A stretch of DNA of 64,000 nucleotides, taken from JBFGCA01 sp041567315 (GTDB taxonomy: Bacteria > Acidobacteriota > Thermoanaerobaculia > Multivoradales > JAHEKO01). The notes below the pieces were generated by a model. That model was given only the letters and a program-made list of their open reading frames with translations, did not search any database and was not told the origin of the DNA. Position numbers and translations under genes: made by a program. The first letter of the stretch is position 1. Each line of letters begins with the position of its first letter. Location of the stretch: positions 1 through 64,000 of the forward strand of contig JBFGCA010000003.1 of assembly GCA_041567315.1 (NCBI GenBank), given 5' to 3'. Of the stretch, positions 8,294 to 16,492 are shown one piece after another.

Positions 8294-9628
8294 TCAGGTA
8301 TACCGGCCGCCCCGGTAGGCGGCGTCGTAGAACTCGGGCAGCAGGGTGTCGACCCTGAGCAGTCCCCGGCGGGTCAGCCGCACCCGGTCGCCGTCGACTG
8401 CCAGCATGCCGCGATCGGCGAGCCGCTCGAGCGGTCCGGCGAAGCGGTCGCCGATCTCGCTCCCGAACTTGCCGCGGAAGTAGGCAGCGTCGACGCCGCC
8501 GGTCTTGAGCTGCAGGATGAGCTCGCGGGTCAAGCGCTCGAAGGGGGTGGTGGGGAGCGCCCGGCCCAGCGGCAGCCGGTCCTCGCCGACCAGCGCCAGG
8601 TACTCGCCCCAGCCGTCGACGTTCTGGAAGTGCACGCCCGACAGGTGCGAGAACGAAGCGACCCCGGTGCCCAGCAGGTCGCAGCCCCGCCACACCGCGT
8701 CGCGGTAGCGGAAGCGGCACTCGCGGTCGCCGCGGACCATGGTGTAGGCGCTCGACGGGACGTAGCCGGCGAGCTCGAGCTGTTCGAAGGCGTAGTCGTG
8801 CCAGTGACGCTTGGTCTCCCAGTCGGCCGGTGCCGCCCCCAGGGTGCCGTCCAGCAGGTGACGGGCGTAGCGGGTGTTGAAGGGCAGCTCCATCTGGTAG
8901 ACGGTGACGCTGTCGGGGCCGATCTCGACCGTCCGCCGCACGCTCTCGCGCCAGCTCGGCCAGCTCTCGCCCATCATCCCGGCGATCAGGTCGACGTTGA
9001 GCTGCTCGAACTCCAGCTCGCGGATCCAGGGCAGGCAGCGCTCGATCTCGTGCGACAAGTGGGCGCGGCCGTTCTCGCGCAGCACCTCGTCGTCCCAGCT
9101 CTCGATGCCCAGGCTGAGCCGGGTCACCCCGATGCCGCGGATCGCCTCGAGCTTGGTGCGGGTCAGGGTCCCCGGCTCGCACTCGAAGGTCACCTCCTCG
9201 GCGCCGGTCCACGGCAGCGCCGCCTGCAGCCGCCCGACCAGCGCCTCGAGGTGCTTGACGCTGATGTAGGAGGGCGTGCCGCCGCCGAAGTAGACGAAGT
9301 CGAGCGGCCGCCCGGCGACCGCCGGCCGCTCGGCCAGCAGCTCGACCTCGCGGGCCAGGGCGTCCAGATAGCCGCCGATCTCGCTCGAGTTCTTGTCGGT
9401 GTAGACCCGGAAGTAGCAGAACTTGCACCGCTTGCGGCAGAACGGCACGTGGAGGTAGAGACCCAGCGGAGTGCCCGGCCGCGGCGGACCGTCGAGCGCC
9501 GCCAGCGCCTCGCCGAGGGCCTCGCGGCGCCAGAAGGAGAACGGCGGGTAGTTGGAGACGAAGACGCTCCCGACCTCGGCCTCGGCGGCGTCGGTTCCGG
9601 CGGTGGCGGGCTCGGGTCGGGTGGTCAA
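8294..9628 (-). CDS. HemW/coproporphyrinogen-oxidase-like radical SAM enzyme
   Basis: A 444-residue radical SAM protein. The cluster motif CRKRCKFCYFR (CxxxCxxC) is near residue 65, followed by DFVYFGGGTPSYIS (the GGE-like SAM motif), VTFECEPGTLT and RLSLGIESWDDE. The C-terminal part resembles the HemW winged domain, ending near LLPEFYDAAYRGG. This architecture covers HemW haem chaperones, ChuW/HutW and class C radical SAM methyltransferases; the tyrosine-phenylalanine after the third Cys argues against ordinary HemW. The TTG start at 9628 overlaps the upstream stop. Position between two propellers and a TonB receptor suggests a role in making or opening an imported or exported tetrapyrrole-like or lipid compound; this is inference. 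Confidence 0.82.
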   Translation of the reverse strand: MTTRPEPATAGTDAAEAEVGSVFVSNYPPFSFWRREALGEALAALDGPPRPGTPLGLYLHVPFCRKRCKFCYFRVYTDKNSSEIGGYLDALAREVELLAERPAVAGRPLDFVYFGGGTPSYISVKHLEALVGRLQAALPWTGAEEVTFECEPGTLTRTKLEAIRGIGVTRLSLGIESWDDEVLRENGRAHLSHEIERCLPWIRELEFEQLNVDLIAGMMGESWPSWRESVRRTVEIGPDSVTVYQMELPFNTRYARHLLDGTLGAAPADWETKRHWHDYAFEQLELAGYVPSSAYTMVRGDRECRFRYRDAVWRGCDLLGTGVASFSHLSGVHFQNVDGWGEYLALVGEDRLPLGRALPTTPFERLTRELILQLKTGGVDAAYFRGKFGSEIGDRFAGPLERLADRGMLAVDGDRVRLTRRGLLRVDTLLPEFYDAAYRGGRYT

Positions 9629-10851
9629 GGGTCGGTCTCCGGGGCGCGGCCGAACGCGTAGACGGTACCGTCCTGGTCGCCGATCACCAACCGGCCGGCG
9701 GCGACCGCGGGCGAGGCCGAGAAGGCCGAGCCGGTCTCGAATGACCATACGCGACGGCCGTCGGCCAGGTTTAGGGCCAGCAGCTCGCCGGCCAGCGTCG
9801 CCACCCAGGCGCGATCGCCGGCGATCACCGGCGAGGCGTCGACCCGGGCACCGGCCGGATGGGTCCAGCGCGCCTCGCCGGTGGTTGGATCCAGGGCGTG
9901 GACCAGCCGGTCGCGCCCGCCGACCACAACCAGCTCGCCGCTGACGGCGGCCGAGGCGTAGAACGGGTGGCTGCCCTCGGGGTTGGCGTAGGTCCAGGCC
10001 ACGGCGGCGCGCTCGAGGTCGATCCCCAGCACCTGGTTCTCGAAGCTGCCGACGAAGGCGCGGTTGCCCGCGATCGCCGCGCTGGCGCCGACGTAGCCGC
10101 CCAGCGGCACCGCCGCGGTCTCCCGGCCGTCGGCGAGCCGCACCAGCCGTAGCTGGCCGTCGCAGCCGGCCGAGATCGCCTGGTCGCGCCACACCGCGGG
10201 GGTGGCGTTGACGTAGCCCTCGGTCTCCAGCTTCCAGCGCTCGGTGCCGGTGGCCGGGTCCAGGCAGTAGAGGAAGTTGTCGTAGGAGCCCACCAGCAGG
10301 CAGCCGCCGGCCAGGTTGGGCGACGAGGTGACGCCGCCGCCGGTGGTGGCGCGCCAGCGCGGCTCGCCGGTCGCGGCGTCGAGGGCGTGGACCGCGCCGC
10401 TCTCGTCCCCGAAGTAGACGCTGCCGGCCGCCACCAGCGGCGAGGACTTGATCTCGGCCTCCACCTGCCGGCTCCACAGCGGCCGGCCGGTGGCGGCGTC
10501 GAGAGCGGAGAAGGTGCCGTCCAGCGAGCCGAGAAAGACCCGACCGCCGGCAATCGCGGCGGTGGCCTCGATCCCCTCGCCGGCCGCGAAGGTCCAGAGC
10601 AGGGCGGGCGCGGCCGGCAGCTCGGCGGCGGCGACGCCGGAAAGGCCCGGATCGCCACGAAAGCTGGGCCACTCCTCGGCCGTCGCGGCCGTGGCGGTTG
10701 TTGGCACGGGCAGGACGAGTAGCGCCAGGAGTGCGAGGGCCTGGGCGAGACCGGCAGGCCACGAGATCCGCCTGTGGGATCGAGCAAAGGAGCTGGGTAG
10801 TACAGAAACCGGGCGTGGCGACGCAGTCCAGACCGGCGTGTCGTCGACCAC
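9625..10851 (-). CDS. PQQ-like beta-propeller protein, membrane-anchored or exported
   Basis: A propeller protein whose body starts at EEWPSFRGDPGLSGVA and carries seven or so repeats such as TFSALDAATGRPLWSRQ, AVHALDAATGEPRWRA and FLYCLDPATGTERWKL. A hydrophobic stretch (PAGLAQALALLALLVLPVP) just before is a signal peptide or anchor. The start is uncertain: GTG at 10851 gives 408 residues with a long, basic N-region, while an ATG at 11037 would add a proline/serine-rich leader that overlaps the upstream gene and looks non-coding. The stop overlaps the radical SAM start (TTGA). Confidence 0.78.
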   Translation of the reverse strand: MVDDTPVWTASPRPVSVLPSSFARSHRRISWPAGLAQALALLALLVLPVPTTATAATAEEWPSFRGDPGLSGVAAAELPAAPALLWTFAAGEGIEATAAIAGGRVFLGSLDGTFSALDAATGRPLWSRQVEAEIKSSPLVAAGSVYFGDESGAVHALDAATGEPRWRATTGGGVTSSPNLAGGCLLVGSYDNFLYCLDPATGTERWKLETEGYVNATPAVWRDQAISAGCDGQLRLVRLADGRETAAVPLGGYVGASAAIAGNRAFVGSFENQVLGIDLERAAVAWTYANPEGSHPFYASAAVSGELVVVGGRDRLVHALDPTTGEARWTHPAGARVDASPVIAGDRAWVATLAGELLALNLADGRRVWSFETGSAFSASPAVAAGRLVIGDQDGTVYAFGRAPETDP

Positions 10852-11020
10852 CGGCGCCGTTTCACCCGGCTCCGCCCAGCCAGCCGCCGGCTGCCGGCGC
10901 TTCGGGCCGCGGCCCGGCGGCCCGTAGCGCAATTCCCCCGGGCCGTCTGACGGCGCAGCGGAGCATTGTGCGGCGTTGCCGTTCCTCGGCAATGGCGCTG
11001 CCGGGGGGTAGGAGGAGGAG

Positions 11021-12235
11021 CTAGAAGGCCGATTCATAGAGGCTTTCGAGGTCGTCTTCGGTAACCGGCCGCGGGTTGAAGCGGCCGGTCCACTCCTCCG
11101 TGGCGTCGGCTGCCAGCCTGGTCAGGTCGGGGCGCTCGACGCCGCAGTCGGACAGCCGGGAGGGGAGGCCGGCTGCTTCGCGCAGCGCCTCGAGCCGGCC
11201 TGCCACCGCCTCGGCGGGGATGCCTTCCAGGCCGGCGGTGCGCGCCAGGGCGGCATAGCCGTCCTCCCCGGCGGCGGCGTTGAAGCGCACGACGTGAGGC
11301 AGCATCAGCGCCACGGCCTCCCCGTGGATCACCCCGAATCGGGCGGTCAGCGGGTTGGCGCAAGCGTGGGCGGCGCCGAGCATCGACTGCTCGATGGCGG
11401 CGCCGGCAAGATGGGCCCCGAGGAGCATGGCGCTCCAGGACTCCGTCCCCTGGGTCTCGTTCTCGCTTCTACCGGTCGCGGCCAGAGCCCGCTCGCAGGC
11501 CCCCTCCAGCAGCCGCCAGGCCTCGCGGGCGTAGAGGTCGGAGAGCGGATTCCGGCGCCTGGTGACGGCCGATTCCACGGCGTGCGACAGGGCGTCCAGG
11601 GCCGCGGCGGCGGCCACGCGGCGGGGGGCGGTGAGCAGTAGCCGCGGGTCGAGCAGCACGGTCCGGAAGCGGGCCTGCGGCGACCCGCAGGCCATCTTGC
11701 GATGGGTAGCGGGGTCGGAGATCAGGGCGTAGGACTGGGCGTCGCTGCCGGTGCCGGCGGTGGTGGGCACGCCGATCGACGCAAGCAGGGGCCGTGCCGG
11801 CCGCTGGAGACCCCGGTAGTCGGCCATCCGGCCACCGTTGGTGTGGAGGAAGTTGATCCCCTTGGCGAAGTCCATGGCGCTGCCGCCGCCGAGCGCCACG
11901 ATCAGGTCCGGCCGGTGGGCGGCGGCTCGGGCGGCGCCGCGCTCGACGTCCTCGGAGGTGGGATTCGCCGGCACTTCGGAATACGCCGCCACCGCCAGAC
12001 CGGCCGCCCGCAGGGCGGTCTCTGCCGCCGCGGCGTGGCCGGCGGCGACCAGCCCGGGGTCGGTCACCAACAACACCCGGCTGGCCCCCAGGTCGCGGGC
12101 CGCCTCGCCCAGCTCGGCCAGACGGCCGTTGCCGAAACACACCCGGACCGTCCCCAGCTCGGCCTCCCAGCGGCCTCCGGCGGTCGGGCCGGGGGTCGGG
12201 GGATCGGCGCGCATGGTCTTCGCGGTGGGTGGCAT
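11021..12235 (-). CDS. Iron-containing alcohol dehydrogenase
   Basis: A 404-residue group III alcohol dehydrogenase that interconverts alcohols and aldehydes with NAD(P)H. The cofactor loop GGGSAMDFAKG (about 115) and the metal ligands DALSH, AAHACANPL and GVIHGEA (Asp, His, His, His) are all present. ATG at 12235 is used; a second ATG at 12214 would remove seven residues before the conserved region. In this cluster it could reduce the aldehyde made by the neighbouring ligase/aldehyde dehydrogenase pair to an alcohol. The physiological substrate is unknown. Confidence 0.9.
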   Translation of the reverse strand: MPPTAKTMRADPPTPGPTAGGRWEAELGTVRVCFGNGRLAELGEAARDLGASRVLLVTDPGLVAAGHAAAAETALRAAGLAVAAYSEVPANPTSEDVERGAARAAAHRPDLIVALGGGSAMDFAKGINFLHTNGGRMADYRGLQRPARPLLASIGVPTTAGTGSDAQSYALISDPATHRKMACGSPQARFRTVLLDPRLLLTAPRRVAAAAALDALSHAVESAVTRRRNPLSDLYAREAWRLLEGACERALAATGRSENETQGTESWSAMLLGAHLAGAAIEQSMLGAAHACANPLTARFGVIHGEAVALMLPHVVRFNAAAGEDGYAALARTAGLEGIPAEAVAGRLEALREAAGLPSRLSDCGVERPDLTRLAADATEEWTGRFNPRPVTEDDLESLYESAF

Positions 12236-12267
12236 TGTACGCGTCGCCTCCTGGCGACTTGTGGATG

Positions 12268-13941
12268 TTATCGGCCGGCGGTGCCGCCGGAGGCCGCCGC
12301 CGGCGACCGCAGCAGCACGAAGCCACGCTCGTGGTCGGGGTCGCGGGCCACCTCCTCGAGCGGGAGCGGACGCTCGAGCCTGGCCAGAAAGCGCTGCTCG
12401 GCCATCAGCCACACCCGGCCGGGGCGCCGTGCCCAGGCGTGGGCCGCGGCCTCGTCTGGCAGCTCGGTGGCGTAACGCTCGGCATAGAACAGGAAGCCGG
12501 CCTCCAGCCTCCCGGCGAAGGCGAGCGGCTCGCCGGGGCCGGCCTCACGGCTGAAGCGCTCGGCCAGCGGCCGGCTCGACTTGACGGCATCGAGCCTTGG
12601 GGCGAGCAGCAGCAGGGCGGCGGCCGACAGCAGGGCGGTGCCGGCGGCCACCGTGGCAGCGGTCCACAGCGGTCGCCCCCGCAGCGCCAGAAGGCCTGCC
12701 AAGGCGTAGACCGCCGCCAGCACGGCGAGGACCACGGCCGTCGCCACCGGTACCCGCGGCGCGAGAGCGGCGGCCTCGGGCAGCTCGTGGAGCGCCCGCG
12801 GGACGGCGGCGGCCGCCGCCGCCAGGACCGCCGCCAGCAGCACCGGCGGGACCATCAGCCAGCGGCTGTACCGCGGCCAGCTGCGGACCGTGGCGTCCAG
12901 CCCGGCGCCGACCAGCAGCGCCAGCGCCGGGTAGCACTGGAAGACGTAGACGCTCCGCTTGCTGGGCGACAGGCTGAAGAAGACCACGGTCGCGGCCAGC
13001 CAGCAGAGACTGAATAGCAGCCCCGGCCGCTCCCGGCCGCGGAGCTCGCGCCAGCCGGCGACCAGCGCCCCGGGCAGCAGGAAGGACCAGGGGAAGAACT
13101 CGGTGGGGATGACCTCCAGGAAGTAGTACCAGGGCTTGAGATGCCCGTGGACGATGTCCAGGTCTTTGGTGGCCAGGAAGCGGTCGACGTTCTGGGTGAC
13201 GATCATCTCGCGCAGGTAGGGTGCCCCGGCGCCGAGGGCGGCGGGGACCAGCCAGGCCAGCACCACCGCCACCCAGATCAGCAGCCCGAGCCCGATCCCG
13301 AAGCGGCGCAGCTCGCGCCGCCGGCCGGCGACCAGCAGGAAGGAGACGATGGCGAGCAGCGCCGGGAGCAGGCCGGCCGGGCCCTTGGTGACGGTGGCGA
13401 GACCGGTGAGGACGAAGAAGAGCCGGTAGTAGAGGGACCGATCTTCCTGCAGCCCGCGGACCCAGCAGTAGACCGCGCCGGCCACCAGCAGCGCCAGCAG
13501 CATGTCGATCTGCCCGTGCCGCGCCTGCCACGGGACCTTGACGCAGGTGGCGAAGACCGCCGCCGACAGCCAGGCCGCGCGCGGGGTGAACAACCGCCGG
13601 CCCAGCCCGTAGACCAGCAGCAGGGTGCCGACCGCCGCCAGGGCCGAGGGCAGCCGGACGCTGGTCTCGTCCAGCTTGCCGGTGACCAGCGCCGCGGCGT
13701 TGATCGCCCAGAAGAACAGCGGTGGCTTCTGGGTGTAGATCTGGTCGTTGAAATGCGGCACCAGATAGTCGCCCGAGAGCCGCATCTCGCGGGCCACCTC
13801 GGCGTAGCGCGGCTCGTCGGGGTTCCACAGGTCACGCCAGCCGAGACCCGGCAGAAACAGCGCCAGCCCGACCACGGCCAGGACCAGCCGGTCCCACGGC
13901 GGCCGCCCCAGCCGGCGCTGTAGACGCCCCGCAGCGGTCAT
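12268..13941 (-). CDS. ArnT-like glycosyltransferase (GT39/GT83 family)
   Basis: A 557-residue polytopic membrane protein with about 12 hydrophobic segments. The first periplasmic loop has WNPDEPRYAEVAREM, the acidic motif of ArnT/dolichyl-phosphate-mannose-mannosyltransferase enzymes, then YTQKPPLFFW and a later PSKRSVYVFQCYPALALL. Such enzymes transfer a sugar from a polyprenyl-phosphate donor to a lipid or protein on the periplasmic side. It lies 6 bp after the aldehyde dehydrogenase gene's far side and 32 bp before the alcohol dehydrogenase gene, within the same transcription unit. The acceptor is unknown. Confidence 0.87.
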   Translation of the reverse strand: MTAAGRLQRRLGRPPWDRLVLAVVGLALFLPGLGWRDLWNPDEPRYAEVAREMRLSGDYLVPHFNDQIYTQKPPLFFWAINAAALVTGKLDETSVRLPSALAAVGTLLLVYGLGRRLFTPRAAWLSAAVFATCVKVPWQARHGQIDMLLALLVAGAVYCWVRGLQEDRSLYYRLFFVLTGLATVTKGPAGLLPALLAIVSFLLVAGRRRELRRFGIGLGLLIWVAVVLAWLVPAALGAGAPYLREMIVTQNVDRFLATKDLDIVHGHLKPWYYFLEVIPTEFFPWSFLLPGALVAGWRELRGRERPGLLFSLCWLAATVVFFSLSPSKRSVYVFQCYPALALLVGAGLDATVRSWPRYSRWLMVPPVLLAAVLAAAAAAVPRALHELPEAAALAPRVPVATAVVLAVLAAVYALAGLLALRGRPLWTAATVAAGTALLSAAALLLLAPRLDAVKSSRPLAERFSREAGPGEPLAFAGRLEAGFLFYAERYATELPDEAAAHAWARRPGRVWLMAEQRFLARLERPLPLEEVARDPDHERGFVLLRSPAAASGGTAGR

Positions 13942-13947
13942 CGCCCG

Positions 13948-15372
13948 TCAGCCGGCGGCGGCCTGGTAGGCGCGCTGGCGGTAGAGGTGCTCGAACAGGT
14001 TGCCCTCGTGCGGCTGGCTCCAGTCCACTCTGGTGGTCGGCACGGGCCCGAAGTTGAGCCGCTCGACGCCGGGGGCGGCGAGCAGCTCGTCGCGCAGGGC
14101 CGGGTCCTCGGTCAGCGCGCTGAGCACCAGAGTGGGGCCGAGACGGCGGGCCAGGTCGCGGCGGGGCGCCTCGACTACCGCCACGAAGGGGAACAGCAGC
14201 TCGGCCTGGGCCAGGGGATGGGCGGGGTCGGAGCAGTAGACCACGGTCGGCAGCAGGAAGGCGCAGCCGCCGGCCTCGGCGACGCGGCCGCCGGGCCGCA
14301 GCCGGGCGGTCACGTCCTCGGCGCCGGGGCGGCGGAGGCGGGCGTCGATCCAGGCCGAGACCCGCTCGGCGGCCCGGCGATCGGGGAAGGCGGCGAGCGC
14401 CGCCCGCGGGTGGTCCAGCGGCAGCGCCTCGATGGCCGCCAGGCGGGCGGCCAGCGCCGCGGCCAGCTGGCGGCCGTGGGCGGAGGTCCACACCCCCGAG
14501 GCGTTGATACAGGAACGGCCGCCGTTGGCGGCCACCGACTCGGCGATGAGCTCCAGGTGCTCCTCCCAGCGCTCGGCGGCGTCGCCCTCGAGCAGCACCT
14601 TGCTCCAGCCCGGGCCGTGGATCTGGACCCGCGGATCGGTCTCCCAGGGCTCGACCGTCGAGCGATCGCCGTAGAGCAGCGAGCGGCCGCAGCGCAGCAG
14701 CAGCTCGCGGGCGCCGTCGTAGCCGCTGGGGTAGCAGCTCAACGCCGCCGGCGGGCAGCCGGCGGCCAGCCAGGCCTGGGCGATGCGGTAGGGGGTCCAC
14801 GGCTCGCGGCTGCCGGGCTTGAGCGCGAGCGGCGTCTTGAGGGCGAGAGCCGGGATCCACAGCGAGTGCACGCCCGGCGAGTTGGAGGGCAGCACGGCGC
14901 CGAGGACGTCGGTCTGGCGGCGGTAGGAGAGGGGGCGCCCGTCCTGCAGACCGTGGCCGCGGTCCAGGATCTCGAGTTCGAGTCCGCGGGTCAGCCCGCC
15001 GAGCACCGTCTCCATCTCCTCCATCACGAAGCGGGCCTTGGCCATGTTGGCCCGCGCCAGGGTCCGGGGCAGCCCGGTGGTGGCCGACACCTGCCGCACG
15101 TAGTCCTCCGGCGACTGGGTCGCCTTGCCGACCGGCAGCTCGGCCTCGGCGAACAGCTTGCCGGCGCGGCGCGAGATCGCCAGCAGCTCGGCCACCGGCA
15201 GCGCCGCCAGCTCCCGCCGGTGGTCGGCCGCTCGCGCCAGGTCCCTGGCGATCAGCCCCGGGTTGGCCTGGCTGACCTCGGCCACCGGCTCGCCGCCGGC
15301 CAGGTCGTCGAGCACCGTGACCGTGAGGCTGCGGTAGGCCTGGCCGGCCCTCAGCAGCGGCAGGTGCAGCAT
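13948..15372 (-). CDS. Aldehyde dehydrogenase / acyl reductase (EhpG- or LuxC-like)
   Basis: A 474-residue aldehyde dehydrogenase superfamily protein. The NAD-binding half contains GAVLPSNSPGVHSLW and LKTPLALKPGSREPWTP, and the catalytic cysteine lies in NGGRSCINASG (about 285-295). It follows the adenylate-forming ligase gene by 16 bp. Ligase plus reductase pairs, such as EhpF/EhpG in phenazine tailoring or LuxE/LuxC, activate a carboxylic acid and reduce it to an aldehyde. The same reaction is the simplest reading here, with the downstream alcohol dehydrogenase able to finish the reduction. The acid substrate is not known. Confidence 0.8.
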   Translation of the reverse strand: MLHLPLLRAGQAYRSLTVTVLDDLAGGEPVAEVSQANPGLIARDLARAADHRRELAALPVAELLAISRRAGKLFAEAELPVGKATQSPEDYVRQVSATTGLPRTLARANMAKARFVMEEMETVLGGLTRGLELEILDRGHGLQDGRPLSYRRQTDVLGAVLPSNSPGVHSLWIPALALKTPLALKPGSREPWTPYRIAQAWLAAGCPPAALSCYPSGYDGARELLLRCGRSLLYGDRSTVEPWETDPRVQIHGPGWSKVLLEGDAAERWEEHLELIAESVAANGGRSCINASGVWTSAHGRQLAAALAARLAAIEALPLDHPRAALAAFPDRRAAERVSAWIDARLRRPGAEDVTARLRPGGRVAEAGGCAFLLPTVVYCSDPAHPLAQAELLFPFVAVVEAPRRDLARRLGPTLVLSALTEDPALRDELLAAPGVERLNFGPVPTTRVDWSQPHEGNLFEHLYRQRAYQAAAG

Positions 15373-15388
15373 CGCGGGGCTAGAGACC

Positions 15389-16483
15389 TCAGTAGACCCC
15401 CACCACCACCGACTCCTCGAGCGGCGCGAAGAGGCGCAGGTTGGAGACCCCGTCCCACGGGTAGAGCTCGATGGGCTCGGCGCGCTCGCCCTCGTCGCGC
15501 TCGAGGAACCGCGGCATGAAGAACTCCGGGGTCAGGGTGGTGAGCATCACCCGCCCGGTCTCGCCGTAGTCCACCGTGCGGCCGGGGTCGTCCGGGTCGA
15601 CCAGCTCGAAGACCGCGCGCGGCGCCGGCGGGTAGTAGGTGATCGTGTAGTCGCGGGCGTCGGGATCGAAGGGCTTCGAGCAGGCCAGCCCCATCAGCGT
15701 GTTGCCGTAGGTGGGCACGAAGTCGATGCCCGGCACCAGCTCCTCGCGGGCAAAGCGATGGAACTGGGCGTTCATCTCGGTGCCGCCGCAGAAGATGCCG
15801 CGGATGCCGGCCCTGCCGAGGTCGACCTTCTCGCACAGCGCCTCGAGCAGCTTGGGGGTGGTGAACAGACAGCGCACGCCGTCGTGGGCGCGCAGCACCT
15901 TGAGCCCCTGGTCGACGACGTGCTCCTTGTAGGCCTCGAGCTCGCGGTGGCGGCCGGCGGCCAGCAGCTTGTTGACCCAGCGCGGGTCGAGATCGACGTG
16001 GAAGCACAGCCCGCCGCGGTGCTGGGCCAGGTGCTCGATGGCCAGCCGCAGCCGCCGCGGCCCGGTCGGCCCCAGCATCAGCCAGTCGGCGCCGAGCGGG
16101 AAGCCGCGCTCGTCGAGGGTGCCGCTGAACAGCTCGTAGTCGTGCTGGAAGTCGCGGACGTTGAGGCGGGTCTTGGGCAGCCCGGTCGAGCCGCCGGTCT
16201 CGAACACGTAGAGCGGCTGGCCGGCGAGCCCGCGCGGCAGCCAGCGTCGCACCGGACCGCCGCGCAGCCAGTCGTCCTCGAAGTGGCCCAGCCGCTCGAG
16301 GTCGGCGTAGCCCCGGATCTTCTCGCGCGGATCGAAGGGCAGCTTGGCGGCGAACTCGAGCCAGAAGGGGCAGCCGGTCTCGGGGGAGAAGTGCCAGGCC
16401 ACCATCTCCCGCACGTGGGCGTCGAGCCGCGCGCGGGCCTCGGCCACCCGCTCCGCCAGCCGCATGCCGCCGGCCACCGTCAC
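15389..16483 (-). CDS. Adenylate-forming ligase, PaaK/EhpF-like
   Basis: A 364-residue ANL-superfamily protein, about 70 residues shorter than phenylacetate-CoA ligases. The P-loop-like motif is FETGGSTGLPKTR (about 94-106), with CGGTEMN and PTYGNTLMG downstream, as in PaaK and EhpF. The C-terminal lid domain seems reduced, which fits enzymes that hand the acyl adenylate directly to a partner rather than to CoA. Three starts are possible (GTG 16483, GTG 16477, ATG 16465); the longest is given. It precedes the aldehyde dehydrogenase gene and probably supplies its activated acid. Confidence 0.8.
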   Translation of the reverse strand: MTVAGGMRLAERVAEARARLDAHVREMVAWHFSPETGCPFWLEFAAKLPFDPREKIRGYADLERLGHFEDDWLRGGPVRRWLPRGLAGQPLYVFETGGSTGLPKTRLNVRDFQHDYELFSGTLDERGFPLGADWLMLGPTGPRRLRLAIEHLAQHRGGLCFHVDLDPRWVNKLLAAGRHRELEAYKEHVVDQGLKVLRAHDGVRCLFTTPKLLEALCEKVDLGRAGIRGIFCGGTEMNAQFHRFAREELVPGIDFVPTYGNTLMGLACSKPFDPDARDYTITYYPPAPRAVFELVDPDDPGRTVDYGETGRVMLTTLTPEFFMPRFLERDEGERAEPIELYPWDGVSNLRLFAPLEESVVVGVY

Positions 16484-16492
16484 CGCAGTCGC

